Shown piece by piece: positions 8,601-16,110 of a stretch of DNA of 40,027 nt. Numbering within the stretch: position 1 is the stretch's first letter; every line of letters begins with the position of its first letter. Location of the stretch: positions 1 to 40,027 of the forward strand of contig JAFUDV010000027.1 of NCBI GenBank assembly GCA_017464245.1, written 5' to 3'. The notes under the pieces were generated by a model, which was not told the origin of the DNA, searched no databases, and saw only the letters and a list, made by a program, of their open reading frames with translations. The DNA is from Bacteroidales bacterium (GTDB lineage: Bacteria > Bacteroidota > Bacteroidia > Bacteroidales > UBA932). Made by a program: the position numbers and the translations under genes.

Positions 8601-9077
8601 ATGCCCACGATCTATGACTTCAAGGCCCTGAACAACAAGGGCGCCGAGGTGGATTTCAGCCAGTACCAAGGCAAGGTCCTCCTGATTGTCAACACCGCCT
8701 CCAAGTGCGGTTTCACTCCCCAGTACGACGGCCTCGAGGCCCTGTACCAGAAGTACAAGGACCAGGGTCTCGTGGTGATCGGCTTCCCGTGCGACCAGTT
8801 CGCCCACCAGGAGCCCGGCTCCAACGAGGAGATCGCCGAGTTCTGCCGCATCAACCATGGCGTCACCTTCCCGCTGATGTCCAAGATCGAGGTCAACGGC
8901 GACGGGGCGCACCCGATCTACCAGTACCTCAAGACGGCGGCCCGCGGCACCTTCGGCAACGCCATCAAGTGGAACTTCACGAAATTCCTGATCTCCCGCG
9001 ACGGGACGAAGGTGGAGCGCTTCGGCTCCACCACGACCCCCGCCGCCCTGGAAGACAAGGTCAAAGCCCTCCTGTAA
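8601..9077 (+). CDS. Glutathione peroxidase-family thiol peroxidase
   Basis: A 158-residue peroxidase of the GPx family with Cys in place of selenocysteine. The peroxidatic Cys is in NTASKCGFTPQY (residue 37), the second Cys in GFPCDQFAHQEPG, and the Trp/Asn of the catalytic tetrad in KWNFTKFLI. Such bacterial enzymes (BsaA/BtuE type) mostly use thioredoxin rather than glutathione and reduce organic hydroperoxides. It lies 30 bases after the bacterioferritin-like gene, and its stop codon overlaps the start of ohrR by one base (TAATG). Regulation by OhrR through the upstream operators is inferred. Confidence 0.93.
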   Translation: MPTIYDFKALNNKGAEVDFSQYQGKVLLIVNTASKCGFTPQYDGLEALYQKYKDQGLVVIGFPCDQFAHQEPGSNEEIAEFCRINHGVTFPLMSKIEVNGDGAHPIYQYLKTAARGTFGNAIKWNFTKFLISRDGTKVERFGSTTTPAALEDKVKALL

Positions 9078-9523
9078 TGCGTCCCGCGCTCCGTCTTGAC
9101 AATCAGCTCTGTTTCAGGCTGTACACCGCCTCGCGGCTCATCACGCAGGTCTATCATCCCTTCCTGTCGGACATCGGTCTCACCTATCCGCAGTACCTGG
9201 TGATGATGGTCCTCTGGGAGCAGGACGCCCAGCCCGTGAACGACATCGCGAAGCGGCTGTATCTGGAGACGAACACCGTCACTCCGCTCCTGAAGCGGAT
9301 GGAGGCGGAAGGGTATGTGAAGCGGAGCAGGGGGACGGCCGACGGCCGGCAGGTCATCGTCTCGCTCACGGACAAGGGCCGTGCGCAGGAGCAGCAGGCC
9401 GCCTCGGTGCCCGAGTGCGTCGGCGCCGCCGTCGCCTGCGATTCCCTCACGCCCGAAACCGTTCCGGCCTTGTTTGCCACGCTGGACGACGTAATCGCTA
9501 CGCTGGCCGGTTCCGGCCGCTGA
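9077..9523 (+). CDS. ohrR: OhrR-type MarR family organic-peroxide sensor
   Basis: A 148-residue winged-helix repressor. The N-terminus LDNQLCFRLYTASR and the following LTYPQYLVMMVLWEQ are characteristic of OhrR: the Cys in QLCF is the peroxide-sensing residue, and the Tyr residues that stabilise its thiolate are present in LYTASR and TYPQY. The DNA-recognition helix follows (ETNTVTPLLKRMEAEG) and the wing is RGTADGRQVIVSLT. On oxidation such proteins release DNA. It is translationally coupled to the peroxidase gene. An ohr gene itself is not in this window, so here the sensor seems dedicated to a GPx/ferritin operon. Confidence 0.9.
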   Translation: MRPALRLDNQLCFRLYTASRLITQVYHPFLSDIGLTYPQYLVMMVLWEQDAQPVNDIAKRLYLETNTVTPLLKRMEAEGYVKRSRGTADGRQVIVSLTDKGRAQEQQAASVPECVGAAVACDSLTPETVPALFATLDDVIATLAGSGR

Positions 9524-9540
9524 AGGGTTGCGCCGGGGCG

Positions 9541-10437
9541 CTAGGAGAGGAAATTCGTCAGCGCGATGAAATCCTCCACCGAGAGGGTTTCGGGACGGCG
9601 TTCAAAGACAGGGCTGGCCGTAAAGGCGGCCCTTTCTTCGTCGCTCCAGCCTTCGCGGGCGGCCTTGGCGGCGATGAGGGGCTTGAGCGGATTCCGCATC
9701 ATCTTCCGGCGCTGGCCGAAGGCCGTCTTCACGATGGCCTTGAACAGGCTTTCGTCGCAGCCGAGGTCCGTGCGGCCGTTCCGCGTGAGGCGGATGACGG
9801 CCGATTCCACCTTGGGCGGCGGGGCGAAGCAGCCAGACCCAACGCTGAACAGGTATTCGATGTCATACCAGGCCTGGAGCAGGACCGACAGGATGCCGTA
9901 GGTCTTGGACCCCGGCCCCTCGGCGATGCGCTCGGCCACTTCCTTCTGGATCATGCACACGACCTCGGGAATCCGTTCCCGGTAGTCGAGGATCTTGAAG
10001 AAGATCTGCGAGGAGATGTTGTAGGGGAAATTGCCGATGACTGCGAACCGCTCCGGGAAGATCTTCTCCAGCCGGAGGTTCAGGAAGTCGGCCTGCAGAA
10101 GCCGCCCCTGCATGCCCGCGAAATGCGTGAGCAGATAGTCCACCGACTCCCCGTCGATTTCCACGAGTTTCAGGTCGATGTCCTCCCGCTGCAGCAGGTA
10201 CTGGGTCAATACCCCCATGCCGGGGCCCACTTCCAATACGGGGGAATAGGATTCCCCCGGACCCCCTGCGGCCATAAACCCCTTTCCGACTTTCTCCGAA
10301 AGTCCCGGGGCCGGCCGGCCGGCTGATGCCGGCATTGTTTCGCTCCAATCCAGCGAGAGTGCGTTGACAATCGCCTGCGCAATGCGCTGGTCGGTGAGGA
10401 AATGCTGGCCGAGGGCCTTCTTCGCGCGTACTTCCAT
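9541..10437 (-). CDS. rsmA: 16S rRNA dimethyladenosine transferase, with in-frame repeat insert
   Basis: RsmA/KsgA dimethylates the two adjacent adenosines in the loop of 16S rRNA helix 45. Motifs: KKALGQHFLTD at the N-terminus, the SAM-binding VLEVGPGMGVLT (about residues 67-78) and the catalytic GNFPYNISS. Between the first helix (LSLDWS) and the SAM loop there is an extra segment of about 34 residues (33-66), rich in Gly and Pro, that the family does not normally have; it is encoded by the hairpin-rich repeat at 10239-10333. An upstream in-frame ATG at 10470 is rejected because it overlaps the promoter; 10437 gives the usual MEVRAKKALGQ. Without the insert the length (about 264) is normal. 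Confidence 0.93.
   Translation of the reverse strand: MEVRAKKALGQHFLTDQRIAQAIVNALSLDWSETMPASAGRPAPGLSEKVGKGFMAAGGPGESYSPVLEVGPGMGVLTQYLLQREDIDLKLVEIDGESVDYLLTHFAGMQGRLLQADFLNLRLEKIFPERFAVIGNFPYNISSQIFFKILDYRERIPEVVCMIQKEVAERIAEGPGSKTYGILSVLLQAWYDIEYLFSVGSGCFAPPPKVESAVIRLTRNGRTDLGCDESLFKAIVKTAFGQRRKMMRNPLKPLIAAKAAREGWSDEERAAFTASPVFERRPETLSVEDFIALTNFLS
10239..10333 (+). repeat. Structured repeat, family C copy 1 (inside rsmA)
   Basis: Three perfect hairpins in order: 10239-10259 (9-bp stem, loop AGG), 10288-10304 (7-bp stem GACTTTC, loop TCC) and 10318-10333 (6-bp stem GCCGGC, loop TGAT), joined by linkers with GACCCCCTGCGGCC, ATAA and GGGGCC. The copy inside dapF (16759-16857) has the same order, similar linkers and the same TGAT loop, but different stem sequences. 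It is read antisense by rsmA and stays open in frame. Confidence 0.7.
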
Positions 10438-10457
10438 GGTGAATTCGGTTATCCCTG

Positions 10458-10465
10458 CAAAGATA
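10458..10465 (-). promoter_or_regulatory. -7 box for rsmA
   Basis: TATCTTTG on the minus strand, 20 bases upstream of ATG 10437. No clear -33 element was found. Confidence 0.55.
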
Positions 10466-10480
10466 CTCATATTTTTTTGC

Positions 10481-10488
10481 TATTTTTG
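10481..10488 (+). promoter_or_regulatory. -7 box for aspS operon
   Basis: TATTTTTG matches TAnnTTTG. If used, the aspS transcript begins near 10493 and carries the whole 27-bp inverted repeat 10504-10585 in its leader. No convincing -33 element was found at the usual distance. Confidence 0.5.
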
Positions 10489-10503
10489 TAAGTTATTAGG
10501 CGG

Positions 10504-10585
10504 AAATGGAAGGGTGTTCCCTCCGGGGGCATATACCCGTCAGGGCTGCGAAGCAGCAGCCCCCGGAGGGAACACCCTTCCATTT
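10504..10585 (+). repeat. Structured repeat, family D copy 1 (aspS leader)
   Basis: Arms 10504-10530 and 10559-10585 are perfectly complementary over 27 bp. The 28-base centre contains CCCGTCAGGG and an inner hairpin GCTGC-GAA-GCAGC. The same centre pattern (GCATATnCCCGT, GGG, then a hairpin with GCGAAGC at its tip) occurs on the minus strand of 30938-31021 with entirely different arms. It is too long and lacks a T-run, so it is not an ordinary terminator. Confidence 0.8.
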
Positions 10586-10617
10586 ACTGAGCGACGAAAC
10601 AAAAACAACATCGGAAT

Positions 10618-12390
10618 ATGTATCGTACACACACTTGCGGAGAACTCCGCATCGGGAACAAGGGAGAGCAGGTGACGCTCGCCGGATGGGTCCAGAAAGC
10701 CCGCAAGCTGGGCGGAATGACCTTCATCGACCTCAGGGACCGTTATGGCATCACCCAGCTGGTGGTGGAGGCCGACGCACCGGCTGAGCTGGTGGAGACC
10801 GCCACCTCCCTGGGCCGCGAATACGTGATCCAGGCCACGGGCGAAGTCGTGGAGCGTCAGGCGAAGAACGCCAAGATGCCCACCGGCGACATCGAGATCA
10901 AGCTGTCCGCCATCAACGTGCTGAACAAGTCGGTCACCCCGCCCTTCACCATCGAGGATGAATCCGACGGCGGCGACGACATCCGGATGAAATACCGCTA
11001 CCTGGACCTCCGCCGCGGACCGCTCCGCCGGGCCCTGACCCTCCGTCACCGCGTGGCGCACGAGGTTCGCAACTACCTGGACGCGAAGGGCTTCATGGAG
11101 ATCGAGACCCCGTACCTGATCAAGTCCACGCCGGAAGGCGCCCGTGACTTCGTGGTTCCCTCCCGCATGAATCCGGGCCAGTTCTACGCCCTGCCGCAGA
11201 GCCCCCAGACCTTCAAGCAGCTCCTGATGGTGGCCGGCTATGACCGCTACTTCCAGATTGTCCGCTGCTTCCGCGACGAGGACCTCCGTGCCGACCGCCA
11301 GCCGGAATTCACCCAGATCGACTGCGAAATGTCCTTCGTGGAGCAGGAGGATGTCCTGAACAACTTTGAGGGCATGATGCGCACCCTGTTCAAGAACGTC
11401 CTGGACGTGGATATCCCCAACCCGCTGCCGCGGATGACCTGGTACGATGCCATGGACCACTACGGCTCCGACAAGCCGGACGTGCGTTTCGGGATGACCA
11501 TCCACGAACTCACCGACGTTGCCAAGGGCAAAGGCTTCGGCGTGCTGGACGGGGCCGCCTATATCGGCGCCATCGCCGTCCCGGGTGCCGCCGAGTACAC
11601 CCGCAAGCAGGTCGATGAGCTCACCGAGTGGGTCAAGCGCCCGCAGGTGGGTGCCAAGGGCCTCATCTACATCCGGGTCAATGCCGACGGCACCTACAAG
11701 TCCTCCATCGACAAGTTCTACGGTCCCGAGGATCTCGCGAAGATCGCCGCCGCTGCGGAGGCGAAGCCCGGCGACCTCCTCCTCGTGATGTCCGGCGATG
11801 CCAAGCGCAAGGTCCAGACCATGCTCGGCGTCCTCCGTCTGGAGATGGGGAACCGCCTGGGCTACCGCGACCCGAAGGTCTTCGCCCCGCTGTGGATCGT
11901 GGACTTCCCGCTCCTGGAGTGGGACGACGAGACCCAGCGCTTCTACGCGATGCACCACCCCTTCACGGCCCCGAAACCGGAGCACGAGAAGTGGTTCTAT
12001 TCCGACAGGAAGGAGGACTTGGAGCGCGTCTGTGCCAATGCCTATGACTTCGTCCTGAACGGCAACGAACTCGGCGGCGGCTCCATCCGGATCCACAACG
12101 CCGACATGCAGAAGCGCATGTTCGAGGTGCTGGGCATCGGCCCCGAAGAGGCGGAACTCAAGTTCGGCTTCATCATCAACGCCTTCCAGTTCGGCGCTCC
12201 GCCGCACGGTGGCCTCGCCTTCGGCTTCGACCGCGTGTGCGCCCTCATGGGCGGCTCCGACTCCATCCGTGACTACATCGCGTTCCCGAAGAACAACCAG
12301 GGCCGCGACGTCATGATCGACTCCCCGTCCGAAATCGACCAGGCGCAGCTGGACGAGCTCCAGATCGCCCTGAACGTGAAACCTGAATAA
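10618..12390 (+). CDS. aspS: Aspartyl-tRNA synthetase
   Basis: A 590-residue class II synthetase that charges tRNA-Asp (or tRNA-Asp and tRNA-Asn in non-discriminating forms). Domains: N-terminal OB-fold anticodon-binding domain (residues 1-105, [20 protein letters not shown]), catalytic domain with motif 1, motif 2 ([18 protein letters not shown]) and motif 3 (GLAFGFDRV), and the bacterial GAD insertion in the middle (residues about 280-420). Length is typical for bacterial AspRS. It begins a tightly packed block with murB, murA, an aminotransferase gene and dapF. Its leader contains the long inverted repeat at 10504-10585. Confidence 0.97.
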   Translation: MYRTHTCGELRIGNKGEQVTLAGWVQKARKLGGMTFIDLRDRYGITQLVVEADAPAELVETATSLGREYVIQATGEVVERQAKNAKMPTGDIEIKLSAINVLNKSVTPPFTIEDESDGGDDIRMKYRYLDLRRGPLRRALTLRHRVAHEVRNYLDAKGFMEIETPYLIKSTPEGARDFVVPSRMNPGQFYALPQSPQTFKQLLMVAGYDRYFQIVRCFRDEDLRADRQPEFTQIDCEMSFVEQEDVLNNFEGMMRTLFKNVLDVDIPNPLPRMTWYDAMDHYGSDKPDVRFGMTIHELTDVAKGKGFGVLDGAAYIGAIAVPGAAEYTRKQVDELTEWVKRPQVGAKGLIYIRVNADGTYKSSIDKFYGPEDLAKIAAAAEAKPGDLLLVMSGDAKRKVQTMLGVLRLEMGNRLGYRDPKVFAPLWIVDFPLLEWDDETQRFYAMHHPFTAPKPEHEKWFYSDRKEDLERVCANAYDFVLNGNELGGGSIRIHNADMQKRMFEVLGIGPEEAELKFGFIINAFQFGAPPHGGLAFGFDRVCALMGGSDSIRDYIAFPKNNQGRDVMIDSPSEIDQAQLDELQIALNVKPE

Positions 12391-13536
12391 GTGATAATCA
12401 GGCGCGAAGCATATGACCTCTCCCGGCGCAATACCTTCGGCATGAAGGTGTCCTGCCGCCTGTATGTGGAGGTCACGGAGGCGGAGGACTTGCTCGCGCT
12501 GGACTTCGACGCTCTCCCGCAGCCTCTCTTCGTGATGGGCGGCGGCTCGAACCTCCTTTTCACCGGCGACTTTCCGGGAACCGTGTTGCATCTGGGTAAT
12601 GTTTCCTGTCATTCTGAGCGTAGCGAAGAATCTGTCCGGATCACGCTCGGTTCCGGCGTTGTCTTCGACGATTTCTGCGCCTGGGCGGCCGCCGAGGGCC
12701 TCTGGGGCCCGGAAAACCTGTCGCTGATTCCCGGCGAGGTGGGCGCGAGCGCCGTGCAGAACATCGGCGCGTACGGCGTGGAGGCGAAGGATATCATCGA
12801 CACGGTACATGCCTTCGACCGGCAGGAGCGCCGCTTTGTAGACATTCCGGGTGCGGACTGCGGCTACGGTTACCGCACCTCGAATTTCAAGACCATCTGG
12901 AAAGGCCGCTACATCGTCACCGCCGTCACCTTCCGCCTCTGCGTCATCCCCCGCCCCGTCCTGGACTACGGAGGCGTGCGTAAGGCGCTGATTGATAGGG
13001 GGGAGGGTGTTTCTTTGCCGATCTCTGGCCACCCTCGGCCAGATAAGAGGGAGGGGCCCGCCGGTGTTACCGGTGGGAGGGGCCGGAGCGAAGCGGAGGC
13101 GATCGGCGAAGGAATACCCTTCCCCCTGACCCCGCAGCTCATCCGCGAAACCATCATCGGCGTCCGGGAGCAGAAGCTGCCGGACCCGGAGGAGATCGGG
13201 AGCGCGGGGAGTTTCTTCTGCAACCCGGTCATCGACAGGGAGCATTTCGGACGGATCGTGGCCATCGCGAAGGCGGAGAACGGACCGGAGTACAACGTGC
13301 CTCATTATGAGGTGGGTGAGCGCATCAAGGTGCCGGCCGCGTGGATGATCGACCAGTGCGGGTTCAAGGGCATGCGGCTGGGCGGGGCGCAGGTGTATCC
13401 GAAGCAGCCGCTCGTCATCGTGAATGCCACAGGCAGCGCCACCCCGGAGGAAATCATCGCCCTGGAACGGCGCGTCATCGGCACGATCAAGGAAAAATAT
13501 GGCATAGAACTCCACCCCGAAGTGGAGCACGTATAA
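12391..13536 (+). CDS. murB: UDP-N-acetylenolpyruvoylglucosamine reductase with two repeat inserts
   Basis: FAD enzyme that reduces the MurA product to UDP-MurNAc. Motifs: NTFGMKV at the start, the FAD loop VMGGGSNLLF (residues 48-57), IPGEVGASAVQNIGAYG (113-129), YGYRTSNFK, and AGSFFCNP with the catalytic Ser (residue 274). At 381 residues it is longer than usual. The excess is two foreign in-frame segments: residues 73-82 (repeat family A, CHSERSEESV) and about residues 203-246 (repeat family B, GHPRPDKREGP and GRGRSEAEA), the second just before the conserved LTPQLIRETI helix. The start is GTG 12391, directly after the aspS stop. Whether the inserts reduce activity is unknown, but the frame is intact and the gene is probably essential. 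Confidence 0.95.
   Translation: MIIRREAYDLSRRNTFGMKVSCRLYVEVTEAEDLLALDFDALPQPLFVMGGGSNLLFTGDFPGTVLHLGNVSCHSERSEESVRITLGSGVVFDDFCAWAAAEGLWGPENLSLIPGEVGASAVQNIGAYGVEAKDIIDTVHAFDRQERRFVDIPGADCGYGYRTSNFKTIWKGRYIVTAVTFRLCVIPRPVLDYGGVRKALIDRGEGVSLPISGHPRPDKREGPAGVTGGRGRSEAEAIGEGIPFPLTPQLIRETIIGVREQKLPDPEEIGSAGSFFCNPVIDREHFGRIVAIAKAENGPEYNVPHYEVGERIKVPAAWMIDQCGFKGMRLGGAQVYPKQPLVIVNATGSATPEEIIALERRVIGTIKEKYGIELHPEVEHV
12607..12639 (+). repeat. Short repeat, family A copy 1 (inside murB)
   Basis: TGTCATTCTGAGCGTAGCG followed by AAGAATCTGTCCGG. The same unit, slightly changed, occurs at 31608-31640 and, inverted, at 31534-31571. In the murB frame it encodes CHSERSEESVR. Confidence 0.75.
12997..13127 (+). 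repeat. Structured repeat, family B copy 1 (inside murB)
   Basis: Outer arms 12997-13023 and 13101-13127 pair over 27 positions: 23 Watson-Crick pairs and 4 G.U wobbles, no true mismatch. The core is segment 13027-13059, an inner hairpin 13057-13077 (9 pairs, one G.U) and segment 13075-13100. Both segments recur in the aminotransferase gene (32 of 33 and 26 of 26 identical), while arms and inner stem differ. Confidence 0.9.
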
Positions 13537-13540
13537 GCTT

Positions 13541-14848
13541 ATGGGCAAATTCATCATCGAAGGCGGGCACAGGCTGTCCGGCGAAATCACCCCGCAGGGC
13601 GCGAAGAACGAGGCCCTGGAGGTCATCAGCGCGGTGCTGCTGACCGCTGACCCGGTCGTCATCTCCAATGTCCCGGAAATCCTGGACGTGAAGAACCTCA
13701 TCGGCCTCCTCCAGGGAATGGGCGTGAAAGTGCAGCGTCTGGAAAAAGGGACCTACCGGTTCCAGGCCGACGAGGTGGACACGGCCTACATCGAGACGGA
13801 GGAGTTCGTGAAAAAATGCGCGGCGCTCCGTGGCTCGGTGATGGTCGTGGGACCGCTGCTGAGCCGCTTCGGACATGCTTGGTTCGCGAAGCCGGGCGGC
13901 GACAAGATCGGCCGCCGGAGGGTGGATACGCACCTGGACGGCATGGTCAAGCTGGGCGCCGCCATGGACTATGACGCGGACCGCCGTGCCTTCCATCTGA
14001 CGTCCGACGGACGCCTGACCGGCCGTTACATGCTGTTGGACGAAGCCTCCGTGACCGGTACGGCCAATATCGTCATGGCCGCCGTCCTCGCACGGGGCAC
14101 GACCACCATCTACAACGCCGCCTGCGAGCCGTACCTGCAGCAGCTGTGCAAGATGCTCAACCGGATGGGCGCGTTCATCGACGGCGTCGGATCGAACCTG
14201 TTAAGGATTCACGGCGTGGAGAAGCTCTACGGGACGAACCACCGGATCCTTCCGGACATGATCGAGGTGGGCTCCTTCATCGGCATGGCCGCCATCAACC
14301 AGAGCGAAATCACCATCAAGGACGTGTCCTGGTACGACCTGGGCATCATTCCGGACGCGTTCCGCCGCCTGGGCGTGAACCTGGAGCAGCGGGGCGACGA
14401 CATCTACGTGCCGGCACAGGAGAGCTATGAGATCGACTCCTTCCTGGACGGGTCCATCATGACCCTCGCCGACGCTCCCTGGCCGGGCCTTACCCCGGAC
14501 CTTCTTTCCGTGATGCTCGTGGTCGCAACCCAGTGCAAGGGCAGCGTCCTCATCCACCAGAAGATGTTCGAGTCCAGGCTGTTCTTTGTCGATAAGCTCA
14601 TCGACATGGGTGCGCAGATCATCCTGTGCGACCCGCACCGGGCCGTGGTCATCGGCCATGACCACCGGATCACGCTGAAGGCCGCCCGCCTGGTCTCCCC
14701 GGACATCCGCGCCGGCATCGCGATGCTCCTCGCTGCGATGAGCGCCAAGGGCACTTCCACCATCGACAACATCGAGCAGATCGACCGTGGCTACGAAGAC
14801 ATCGAAGGCCGCCTGAACGCCCTCGGGGCGCAAATTACGCGCGAATAA
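13541..14848 (+). CDS. murA: UDP-GlcNAc 1-carboxyvinyltransferase with Asp at the Cys115 site
   Basis: A 435-residue enzyme for the first committed step of peptidoglycan synthesis (enolpyruvyl transfer from PEP to UDP-GlcNAc). Conserved residues include Lys22-Asn23 in PQGAKNEAL and the loop PGGDKIGRRRVDTHLDG (residues 118-134). In most MurA proteins this loop has a Cys (E. coli Cys115), the target of fosfomycin; here residue 121 is Asp. The same exchange is known to give natural fosfomycin resistance in mycobacteria and Chlamydia with the enzyme still active. It starts 4 bases after the murB stop and overlaps the next gene by one base (TAATG). Confidence 0.96.
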   Translation: MGKFIIEGGHRLSGEITPQGAKNEALEVISAVLLTADPVVISNVPEILDVKNLIGLLQGMGVKVQRLEKGTYRFQADEVDTAYIETEEFVKKCAALRGSVMVVGPLLSRFGHAWFAKPGGDKIGRRRVDTHLDGMVKLGAAMDYDADRRAFHLTSDGRLTGRYMLLDEASVTGTANIVMAAVLARGTTTIYNAACEPYLQQLCKMLNRMGAFIDGVGSNLLRIHGVEKLYGTNHRILPDMIEVGSFIGMAAINQSEITIKDVSWYDLGIIPDAFRRLGVNLEQRGDDIYVPAQESYEIDSFLDGSIMTLADAPWPGLTPDLLSVMLVVATQCKGSVLIHQKMFESRLFFVDKLIDMGAQIILCDPHRAVVIGHDHRITLKAARLVSPDIRAGIAMLLAAMSAKGTSTIDNIEQIDRGYEDIEGRLNALGAQITRE

Positions 14849-16110
14849 TGGACTACCGGCATTTGTTTTCCTCCGACGTCCCTTCCTTCATGCGGAGCCC
14901 CGTCCGGGAAATCTTCCGGAAGGTGGACCTCAGCGCCATCTGCTCGTTCGCGGGCGGGTATCCGGCGGCCGTGACTTTTCCGGTGGAGGATTTGAAGACT
15001 CTGCCCGGCCGCGTGCTGGAGAAGTATGGGACCAAGGCGCTGCAATACGGTGCTACCCAGGGAGTTCCGGAGCTTCGGGAGGCTATTGCCGCCCGTTACG
15101 GCGTGCCGGTTTCCCGGGTGCAGATTACCACGTCGTCCCAGCAGGGCATCGACGTATGCACCCGCATCCTCTGCGACCCGGGCGAGGTCATCCTTACCAC
15201 CGAACCGACCTACCTGGGCGCCCTGCAGTCGTTCAAGGCGTATCGGGCCTTTGTAAGGCCGATCAGTGCTTTTACCCTTGATTCAGGGGAAGGCACACGT
15301 CCCCAAACCTATGGCCACCCTCGGCCATATAAGAGGGAGGGGCCCATCGCTAGCGATGGGAGGGGCCGGAGCGAAGCGGAGGCGGTTTGGGGATGTGTGC
15401 CTTCCCCGAATCCTGCCCGAGTAAAGTTCATCTATGTGATTCCCGATTTCAATAACCCTTCCGGGGAGACGATGACACTGGAGGAAAGGCAGGAGATTGT
15501 GGCGTTGGCAAGGGAGCTGGACATCGTGATTGTGGAGGACAGCCCGTACCGCGAGCTGCGGTACAGCGGGGAAGAGGTTCCTACGATCTATTCGCTGGCG
15601 CCGGAACGGACGCTGCATCTGGGGAGTTTCTCGAAGATCTTTGCGCCGGGCTTCCGCCTGGGCTGTATCATCGGCCCGGAGGAGCTGCTGGAGCAGATCT
15701 ACATCTGCAAGCAGGCGCTGGACCTGTGCCCGCCGGTATTCGACCAGTACATGGCCACGGAATTCCTGACGAGCGGGGCGCTGGATGCGAACCTTGTGAA
15801 GACGAAGGCCGAGTACCGCCGTCGCAGGGACCTGATGGTGAGCCTGTTGGAGAAGTATATGCCGGAGGGGGTTACATGGACCTACCCCGAAGGCGGGCTG
15901 TTCCTGTTCCTGACGCTGCCGGAAGGCATCGACACGATCGAAATGTACGACGAGGCCCTTGGGCGCGGCGTAGCCTATGTGGCCGGCTCGTTCTTCTTCC
16001 TGGACGGCAGCCACCGCAACACCATGCGGCTCAACTTCTCCTTCATCGCGGAGGAAAAGATGGAGCCGGGCCTGAAACTCCTGGGCGAAATCATCAAGGG
16101 ACGTTTATGA
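14848..16110 (+). CDS. PLP-dependent class I/II aminotransferase; DapC candidate
   Basis: A 420-residue fold-type I aminotransferase of the 2-aminoadipate/MocR-like branch without an N-terminal HTH. Motifs: FAGGYPAAVTFP near the N-terminus, YGATQGVPELREAIAARYG, YVIPDFNNPSG (PLP-ring contact), and LGSFSKIFAPGFRLG with the PLP-binding Lys (near residue 263). About 45 residues before YVIPDF are a foreign in-frame segment (repeat family B). The gene sits between murA and dapF, overlapping both, so a role in diaminopimelate synthesis (N-succinyl-LL-DAP aminotransferase, DapC) is attractive; this is inference from context. It could instead be a general aromatic or branched-chain aminotransferase. 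Confidence 0.8.
   Translation: MDYRHLFSSDVPSFMRSPVREIFRKVDLSAICSFAGGYPAAVTFPVEDLKTLPGRVLEKYGTKALQYGATQGVPELREAIAARYGVPVSRVQITTSSQQGIDVCTRILCDPGEVILTTEPTYLGALQSFKAYRAFVRPISAFTLDSGEGTRPQTYGHPRPYKREGPIASDGRGRSEAEAVWGCVPSPNPARVKFIYVIPDFNNPSGETMTLEERQEIVALARELDIVIVEDSPYRELRYSGEEVPTIYSLAPERTLHLGSFSKIFAPGFRLGCIIGPEELLEQIYICKQALDLCPPVFDQYMATEFLTSGALDANLVKTKAEYRRRRDLMVSLLEKYMPEGVTWTYPEGGLFLFLTLPEGIDTIEMYDEALGRGVAYVAGSFFFLDGSHRNTMRLNFSFIAEEKMEPGLKLLGEIIKGRL
15280..15412 (+). repeat. Structured repeat, family B copy 2 (inside the aminotransferase)
   Basis: Outer arms 15280-15309 and 15384-15412 pair along their whole length, with one bulged A and one G.U wobble. The inner hairpin is 15343-15360 (CCCATCGC-TA-GCGATGGG). 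The core segments 15313-15345 and 15358-15383 match the murB copy at 32/33 and 26/26 positions, and the core-arm boundaries are at the same places. The arm sequences are unrelated to those in murB. Confidence 0.9.

Noticed and set aside
10504-10585. Terminator for rsmA or for an upstream transcript
   Set aside because: The 27-bp stem with a 28-base structured loop lacks a T-run, and the flanking genes are divergent, so no transcript needs to end there.
12997-13127. Classical insertion sequence or MITE in murB
   Set aside because: There is no transposase, the arms are not shared with the second copy, and no clear target duplication was seen.
10540-13701. Open frame of about 1,050 codons on the minus strand opposite aspS and murB
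   Set aside because: It lies opposite clearly conserved genes. Its product is low-complexity, rich in His, Arg, Val and Gly, without any motif. Such long antisense frames arise from codon bias in GC-rich genes.
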